A stretch of 64,000 nt of DNA, taken from positions 63,739,997 through 63,803,996 of the forward strand of contig OY997647.1 of the NCBI GenBank assembly GCA_963921795.1, read 5' to 3'. The position numbers were made by a program, and so were the translations under genes. Position 1 is the stretch's first letter. The number at the start of each line of letters is the position of its first letter. The notes beneath the pieces were generated by a model. The model saw only the letters and a list, made by a program, of their open reading frames with translations, ran no database searches and was not told the origin of the DNA. This stretch comes from Nannobrachium achirus (lineage: Eukaryota > Chordata > Actinopteri > Myctophiformes > Myctophidae). Positions 49,101-58,891 of this stretch are shown here, in pieces.

Positions 49101-51662
49101 GCTGTAGCCAACATGTCAGCCATGTAAACAAACACACAGCGACATAGGGGTTAGGGCCCCCACCCCACAAACCCAATTGTGATGAAAAATATTAAGGAAT
49201 AAATACATAAAATATATTTCAATATGTGAAAGACAATTAACTGACTTCTATGTAAACCATAGTATGAAATCATACTTTTTATGCTGGAAAGCATCTTCAG
49301 CCTCACGAAAACCCTTTTTGATCACCTACAGTCCTCAGATTTGGACCTGGCATATGCCAATGATCTGATCTGTTCAGTTATCAATATCCTAAGCGAGAGA
49401 TTCTCGTTTGTCGTAAATTAGTATTATTCATTAATTAATTAGTATTATTCAAAAAAGCCAGCCCCCCCATAGCCCCCCCCCCCCCAGTCACAATTCTCTG
49501 TAGCCGCCGCTGTGGTTAATTAACTCTTTTACTCCTTTATTTATTATTTATTTATTTGTGTTGCTGCCATCAAAGTAGCTTAAAAGTAGCTTACCTTTGT
49601 GATGTTATAGAACATTATCCATCCATTATTTCCAAACAAATTATTTTGTAAAACACAGGCATAGCTGTAATGAAGCCAAACTGACTGCAGGGGGCAGCCA
49701 TATGCAATGAATGAGGCTCGCAAATGAGTAGAGTTAGAGAAGCAGAGCATAGAAATGCATACTAGATCCAGTCATTAGAAAACGGCCAGGAAGTGATTTC
49801 GCCTCCATTGTTGTTTGTGTGTGGTTGAGATTTGAGACCAGCATTATGGGAGCTGTTTGTACTGTACAGGCCCGCGCCACCCCTCATCTGCTCACAGTGT
49901 TCAGACAAGGTAAAGAACGAACGGCCGCTCATACATGGCAACACGAACGTACATAGCGGTAAAAGAGTTTATGGTTATTAAGGCTGAGATGTTTCTACGA
50001 CCCACACATCCATACTAAAATGGAAAAGAAAAGAAAAGAGAAGAGAAGAGAAGAGAAGAGAGGAGAGGAGAGGAGAGGAGAGGAGAGGAGAGGAGAGGAG
50101 AGGAGAGGAGAGAAGAAAAGAAAAGAAAAGAAAAAAGAGAATAATGGTCAGCCTCTGTGTGCAGCAGTGTTGGAGGTAACATTTTACAAGTAATCAGAGC
50201 CGTTTCTGGGCCCATGGGGGCCCTAAGCATGATTCTGCTATGGGGCCTTCCTTAGGAAGGCCTAATATTTTTTTTATCATTTTTTAATCCATTTTATAAT
50301 GGATATATATATATATCTATATATATATATATAAATATATAAAAATGTATAAATAAAAACGACAACAACAGGCAACACATTTTTGCTATGTTTGATTTGT
50401 TCTTTTCTTATTTAAAAAAAACAAACATTAAACTTCCCCATAGGGGTGCTGGAACACCTGCAGCACCCCTAGTTCGCACGCTGTGGCAGAGTCCTGCACA
50501 GTGGCCAATTCACTTTCACTTTCAGCTGTGTGGCATGCCCGGAAGCAAAGAAAGTCACCACAGTTTGATTTGATCATTGCTTAGTCAATTATGAAGGGAT
50601 TTCAAATCGCGATTTCGGTTTGAAAACGATTAACCATGCAGCACTAGTTCTTTTCTGCTGAGGAGGGGGCGGTGGGGGCCTTTTTGGTCGACAAGGGCCT
50701 TACGCAGTCTGCGTAGTCTGCGTATACAGCCCGCCGGCGCTGCAAGTAATGCTGTTACTGTAATCACTTTACCTTTTTGAGTACCTAACACGTTAGTTTT
50801 GCAATAGAGTAACCTAACACGTTAGTTTTGCAATAGAGTAATTGGATACTAAGTTAGTTTGTTTTCCAAAATGGCATTACTTAGTTACATTGAAGACCTA
50901 CAATATATTTCCATGTTCCTTCTGTTGCCACAAGGGAAAAGGAAAACAGAAGAATTGGCTTTTTCATTCTCATGAAGTGGAAACTATTTTTTTTATGATT
51001 CCAGAAGTCTTCAGCACAGAGCAGAGTCTCCAACACCCAGCTGTGTGTCTATGAAGAGTGACCGGTCTAAAGGCATTCCTCCTAACTTCAGTGAACCTGG
51101 ACCTCCACACACACAGTATGTCAATCCTCCTATACAATTATGACTCTATACAATATACACAACACTATAACACTATATTATGCTGTGCTGTACACAACAC
51201 TACTAGAATAACATCGTTATCATTTGTCCAATGTCAGTATATGGTTAATTAATGGTTATTAAGGCTGATATATTCCTACGATCCATACATCCATCCTAAA
51301 ATGGAAAAGAAAAGGAAGAAAAGAAAAGAAAATAAAAAAAAGAAAATAAAAGAAAGTGAATAATGGTCAGCCTCTGTCTGCAGCAGTGTTGGAGGTAACA
51401 TGTTACAAGTAATGCTGTTACTGTAATCACTGTTACTGTAATCACTGTTACTGTATTCACTGTTACTGTAATCACTGTTACTGTAATCACTTTACCTTTT
51501 TGAGTAATCAAGCAACCCTAATTGGATGCTAAGTTATTTATTTTTATATTACCTGCTTAGTTACATTGAAGACCTACAGTGTATTTCCATGTTCATTCTG
51601 TTGTCACAAGGGAAAAGGAAAACAGAACAATTGGCTTTTTCATTCTCATGATAATTGTAGAA

Positions 51663-51758
<96 letters not shown>

Positions 51759-54700
51759 GTGATTCCAGAAGTCTTCACCACAGAGCAGAGTCTCCAACAC
51801 CCAGCTGTGTGTCTATGAAGAGTGATCAGTCTATGGATTTACCTGAGACCTTCAGTAATGAACCTGGACCTTCAAACACAAAGTAAGATCACTGAACTCT
51901 GTGAACTTTAACTGGAAAGACAACAAGAATGAATCCACATAGAAACAATGCAACATATAAACTAGCTTTACATTGGTTGTACTAATAAACAGGACAAAAG
52001 AAGGAAACACAAACTTTAAAATTGTGGACATGAAATATGCATTAATATGATAATTGACAGTTGTTGTGTCAAAGATCTTTGAAAGCTGATCAACGACCCT
52101 GTCACCTTGGCCCTTTAAAAGAGTTGGGTGACTCATAGTTGTCAGTTATAAAGGGTATCTGGAGATTACCTTTGCGGTCTGGTTTAATGGTTTCCAGTGG
52201 AAATACGCTTAGTCTTTTCATGGATCTCCTTTTAGTAGACCTTGTACCAGTGAACTGTACCGTCATGAAACTGTACTTTTCCTATGCAAACTTCTAATAA
52301 AGTCTTCAATCAATCAATCAGTCTGCAACTTGTGGCGACGTTATGGTTCTGACAGGAGAAAGTGTTGTGTGTAATATCCATTATCTCGTGCATTCTTATG
52401 AAATCCAAACTTTGCGTTTCTCTGTCACGGGGGCATTTCACAGGAGAACATCAGCGCAGTATGAATGAGTCTGATTAACGGTGGTAATTATTATATTTCA
52501 TTGGAGCTACGTACAGGTCTACGCCCTTGGAGACCTGGCGCTCTAGGAAAGGCCTGTTTGGCCTCTCCCAATGGGCGGCAAAAAAAGAATACATCCACAA
52601 AGAAATAATTAAAAGAAAACAAGAACTATAACATTGTGGAGATGAAATATGCAGTCATTTGACAGATGACAGGGGTTTTGTCAAAATGGCTCACCTGTCA
52701 GTAAGGACAACAATGGATATGGCTTAACCAGTCAAAACAATTGACAAATGCACACATTATATCTTTGTAATTTATGAATGAAAGAGTTATGAATATACAA
52801 TAGTTCCATGACAGAGTGCAGATTATTATCAATGATGTTATATTTCATATTATATTATATTATATATATATAAATACTATTATACAGTAATATAATGTCT
52901 TAATGTCTCCACAGAGAGAGGGAGAGGAGTGGTCGTGTTGTGACAGAGCAGGCGTCCAAGGGATCCAGAACCACACCTGGACTGAAGACACCCAGTCACA
53001 CCAGCAGTGGACACAGTAAGACTGGACACAATGTACATTAATTAACACAGTTAATAACTGAAATGTTTGAAATGACAGAAGACATTGTCAGACTAAATGT
53101 CCACAATGTGTCATCAGTATCCATGTTTAAATAATGATGCTAAACATGTATCAACTCTGTATGAAAACCAGTGATCCACTGTTGTTTCTTTTACCTGTTT
53201 TTCTTAGTTTTATTAACCACTTAAACCCCTTATGTTGTTTAGTGGAGACCCTCAGGGCTCTATACTAGTGTATTTTCTTTTTGCACTCAACATGAAATAT
53301 CTTTGATGAAAATACAGATCAGCTTGTAAGCTTGTAGATCTGCTATTTTCTGTCAAAGTTTTCCTCAGAATACGGAAGCTGGTTTAAGTGGTTAAATTAA
53401 TAATGTGCATACACAGCTGTAAGGATGTAAAGTTATAAATTCAACTGAATGTTTAAAATGTCTTCATTGTCTTCTCATAGCAGGTGTCAGTCCGCAGGAG
53501 GTTCTAAAGGTTTATAAGGTCGGTTTGAACCGTCTTGATCGTGTGACATACGTCACTGAAGTGCCCTCCCTCAGCAGCATCTACACAGAGCTCTACATCT
53601 CAGCGGGAGAGAGTGAAGGGGTTAATACCCAACATGAGGTCTGGCAGCTTGAGAAAGCTTCCAAGAAGAAGACCCTCCATGACCAATCAATCAAATGCTG
53701 TGACATCTTTAAGCCCCTCCTCCTTGGCAGAGACAAACCCATCAGAAGAGTTCTGACCAAGGGCATCGCTGGCATTGGAAAAACCTTCTCTGTGCGTAAG
53801 TTCACTCTGGACTGGGCAAGGGGTTTGGAAAATCAAGATGTCATTCTCCTGGTTCCCTTCTCATTCCGGGAGCTGAACTTGGTCAGAGATGAGCAGCACA
53901 GTCTTCTCTCACTGATCCATCGTTTCCACCCAGAATTAAAGAAGGTCACAGCAGAGCAGCTCGCTGTCTGGAAGGTTGGCTTCATCTTTGATGGTTTGGA
54001 TGAAAGCAGGTTTCCGCTGAAATTCAAGAACATTCGCATTGGTTCTCGTGTCTTCCAAGAGAATGACATTGTTTCTGATGTCACAGTGACATCATCAGTG
54101 GGCTTGCTGTTGACAAACCTCATCAAGGGGAATCTGCTCCCCTCAGCCCTCCTCTGGATAACGACCAGACCCGCAGCAGCCAATCAGATCCCTCCTGATT
54201 GTGTTGACATGGAGACAGAAGTACGGGGGTTCACAGACCCCCAGAAGGAGGACTTCTTCAGGAAGAGATTCAGTGATGAGAAGCTGGCCAGCAAAATCAT
54301 CTCACACATGAAGACATCAAGGAGCCTCCACATCATGTGTCACATCCCAGTCTTCTGTTCGATCACCGCTACCGTTCTGGAGGACATGTTGAAGACAGAC
54401 GAAACAGAACAGCTGCCCACGACCCAGACTCAGATGTACAGCCACTTCTTGTCGGTCCAGACAAAGAGGAAGTGGAAGAAGTATGATGACAGTCATGATG
54501 TGAATCAACAGCAGCTAATGGAGAAGGACAGGGAGGTTCTTCTGAAGCTGGGCAGGCTGGCTTTTGAACATCTGGAGAAAAGCAGTGTCATGTTCTACCA
54601 AGAAGACCTGGAAGAGTGTGGCCTTGATGTGAAAGAAGCCTCGCTGTACTCAGGAGTGTGCACAGAGATCTTCAAAGAAGAGACTGTTCAATCTGAGAGA

Positions 54701-57700
54701 AAGGTCTACAGCTTTGTTCATCTGAGCATCCAGGAGTTTATGGCTGCAGTGTACCTGTTCCACTGTTTCACACAGAAGAACATGAAGGTACTGGAGACAT
54801 TCCTGGGAGAAGAACATGAAAGGGAGTTGAGGAGGATTATGATGGGAGGAGGACACTCGCTGGCCCTGGCAGTCTTCCTGAAGAGAGTCATGGAAAAATC
54901 CCAGCAGAGTAAAAATGGCCACCTGGACCTCTTTGTCCGCTTCCTTCATGGCCTCTTACTGGAGTCCAACCAGAGTCTGTTAGGAGGCCTACTGGTTCAG
55001 AAAGAGAACCGTCCAGAAAGCATCCAGAGAGTCATTAACAACCTGAAGGAGATGACCACTGAAGATCACTCTCCTGAGAGAATCATCAACATCTTCCACT
55101 GTTTGATGGAAATGAACGACCACTCAGTACTTCAGGAGATCCAACAGTACCTGAAGTCAGGGGACAGATCAAAGACAGAACTGTCTCCATCCCAGTGTTC
55201 AGCTCTGGCCGCCATGCTGCTGATGTCAGAAGATGTTCTGGATGAGTTGGACTTGGACAAATACAACACATCAGAGAAGGGGCGACGGAGACTGATCCCA
55301 GCTGTGAGGAACTGCAGAAAGGCTCGGTTAGTAGTCATGTGAATAGAAACATCCTAGAGTAAAGTTATCATTACAGTCAACACTATAATTTGAAACTAAG
55401 GTTGACACAAACGTTCCAATAATACTGTCTGTGTAACAGTGACTGGTGGTATTTTGTGTACGTACAAATTCCACAATAAAGCAGGGTAAATGATAGAAAG
55501 ATGAAATTCAGGGAAATTGTAAGTGTGCTTGTCGTGACGCACGAGGAATCTGCTGGGAATATTAGATACTGTGATGTCATTTATATTAGATACTGTGATG
55601 TCATTTATATTAGATACTGTGATGTCATTTATATTAGATACTGTGATGTCATTTATATTAGATACTGTGATTTAATTTACATTAGATACTATGATGTCAT
55701 TTATATTAGATACTGTGATGACAAGTGAAGCATGACCAAAAGCTTCACCTTTCTGTTGTTCAGTCGTCCAACCTGGATAACATTACCCAGAAAGTTTACA
55801 AAACACAGCTTCACTTTGTTGGGAAAACATTCTCTGAGTGAATACAATAGTGTGTTGCTATAGCAACCACACTAACTAAACTAAGAGTCTAAAATCCCTG
55901 CTGGTTGAACCCACCAGACCAGTGGTTTGAACCCACTGACACGCAGTAGTGGAACTGAAAATAAAATAAATCACACCCAGTGTGAAGTTAGCAGTGCCTT
56001 TTAGGATTTAATTACGTCCTTCCGGACGGACATACACACAAAGCCAAATGTAGGAGCGATTAGCACCACTCAAAAAGGACCAGATCATTAGTATTTCCAA
56101 TGGGTCTCTTTCAGTCAGCTCTTTACATTTCTGCTATATTCTTTACTATAGGTTTGCTTCTAAATAAAGAGCCAAGTACAAGTACAAGTTCAAAGGCATC
56201 AGATCAAAAGCTTACAATGCTTCATCATAAAACCTTCACAGCTTGTGGAGGAGTCCTTAAACAACAACAACAAGCATTGTGAATTGACAATATATAATAT
56301 CATATGGGTGGTAATAATAATAGTAATAATAATAATAATATACATTTCCTGTTAATATTCTTAAAGATATGTTGTTTGGGTCCAAAGTGTTGTGCTTGGC
56401 GGCTGAATAAAACTGCCATTACCAATGCTGTAGTAAAGCAGACTATCTCAATGGAAAACGTATAAACAATGTGTGTCGGTGCTCTGCCTCAAAGCCAGCT
56501 TGAGGAGACAGGGATGAGAAATAGAGAGACTGAATGATGGTCTCTAGCAGCTTGTTTGTAAAGCTTTTATGCAGTAAATATGCAATGTAGTTCAGTCTTC
56601 ATTCCACACATTTAACCGCTGGCTGCTGATATCTGTGATATCAAAATTGCTATCTTCCTCCATACAGTCATTCTGTGCTGTCAAGTGGTGTCGTTTATTC
56701 CACACTCTGCTCCGCTAAATACTGTTTATGTCTGCTTAACTACATGGGAGATCTTTTATTTAACTCCCATGACAGTGAACTATGTATAATTTGTTTTGAT
56801 AATCTCTTATTTAATCTGCCTTTACAGACTTGTTGGCTGTAATCTCAGAAAGACAGAGGTTGAAGTTGTGGCTTCAGCTCTCAGCACTAATCCTTCCCAT
56901 TTGAGAGAATTGGACCTCAGTGAAAACAACCTGAACGACTCAGGACTAGTGGAGCTGCTCTGTGAAGGACTGAAGAGTCTGCACTGTAGACTCGAGATTC
57001 TACGGTAAGATACATTTACCTGATTTATTTTGATCACTTCTGTTTTATTATGTACTGTATTATAATATGAATTCTGTGGTGATGTATAAATAGTCCGGGA
57101 GCCGTGGGGGTGAACGTGGATTCGCCTGTAAAAGTTTTTTTCTCAACTGATTCTTGTAGCTTGGGGTCACCTCTTAAGGATTCAAGAGGATGACCAGTGA
57201 TATCCATTGAGCATATTTTATTATTAACCCCATAATGCCTGAAACATGGGCTCCCATTGACTTTCTATACAGGAGGAAAATACCCAGAAAAAGAATATTT
57301 TTCTGGGTATTTAAGGAGGATCTGAGGGGTCTAACTAGGGGTTTGTCGTGATGCTGAATCCATTGCAGGCATTTGTTTTACAAAAAAAACATTCCGTGGG
57401 CTAGAAATAGCCTCAGAAAACAATACACGTATGGGTGAGTATTCATGTTAGTCGGAGGCCTTAGGGTTTTTTTTTCTCGTGCTAATCAGTCTAAAAGTGC
57501 AAAATTTTGCACAGATGTACCTCAGGGCATGCTCTAATGATTTAGCTAGGGCGCCTGAGTCGGCGACCTTCGGGGTCACCACAACACCCACAAAACTCTG
57601 AAAAGTGATGACTCATCACTTTTCATCACTAAAGTCGATGGGAGCCCAACTTGATTTGGCTGCTGTGGCGACCCCGAATGTCGCAGACTCGGGCGCCCTA

Positions 57701-58807
57701 GCTAAATCATTAGAGCAAGCCCTGAGCTACATCTGTGCAAAATGTTGAACTTTTAGACTGATTAGCACGAGAAAAAAAAACCCTAAGGCCTCCGACTAAC
57801 ATGAATACTCACCCATACGTGTATTGTTTTCTGAGGCCATTTCTAGCCCACGGAATGTTTTTTGTGCAAAACAAATACCTGCAATGGTTTCAGCATCATG
57901 ACCAACCCCTAGTTAGACCCCTCAGATCCTCCTTAAATACCCAGAAAAAAAATCTTTTTCTGGGTATTTTCCTTCTGTATAGAAAGTCGATGGGAGCCAA
58001 ATAATAATAATAATAATAATAAATGCTCAATGGATATCACTGGTAATCATCTTGAATCCTTAAGAGGTGACCCCAAGCTACAAGAATCAGTTGAGAAAAA
58101 ACTTTTACCAACGAAACCACGTTCAGCCAAAAATCACCCTTTTTTTCCCGGACTGACCCCAAACATGTTTGAAAGTGTAATACCCTATAAGGCAAATGTA
58201 TAGGCTACGTCATTATCATATATAACAGGATAGCACATCTAAAATAGCTGATCTACAAGCTCACAGTGCGTTGAGGAAACAACGCTTGTGAGCTTGTAGA
58301 TCAGCAATTTTCGACGTGTGACCCCAAGGGGGTCCCCAAATTATTTTGTGTGGTCCCCAAATGATTAGCTTAATGCGCAACATACAGCATAAGTCTACAC
58401 AGGTATATGCACAAAATGTAAAATGTAATGGCTTAAGATCTTGTAAGAAAACAAATGGCCAAATTGTCAAATATTACAGAAGGAAGAGGCAAACATTGTG
58501 AAAATAGCAGATCTACAAGCTCACTGCGAGGCATTGTTCCAAATGTGTGTCAGGGTGGGGCATAGGCGGCGGGTGAGCCAAACGTTTGGCGAGGCTGCAC
58601 CCCGCCGAACCCCCCCCCGGTGGAGGGGGGGCGCGCCTCCACCGGCTGTGTCAGACACTGCCTCCATGCCATTTATATACAAGAATACAGCGACCCAATC
58701 TGACCTATCTGACACAATGACAACAATCTGTAGGTCTACACAATAGACAACAGTATGCACACACATCACATCTTATGCAACCAAATTACGCACGGTGACG
58801 GCGCAGC

Positions 58808-58891
<84 letters not shown>

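Noticed and set aside
53525-55342. NACHT frame as a stand-alone intronless gene starting at 53525
   Set aside because: The first codon there is TTG, the frame is open upstream to a splice acceptor at 53480, and a donor at 55327 leads to the LRR exon in phase.
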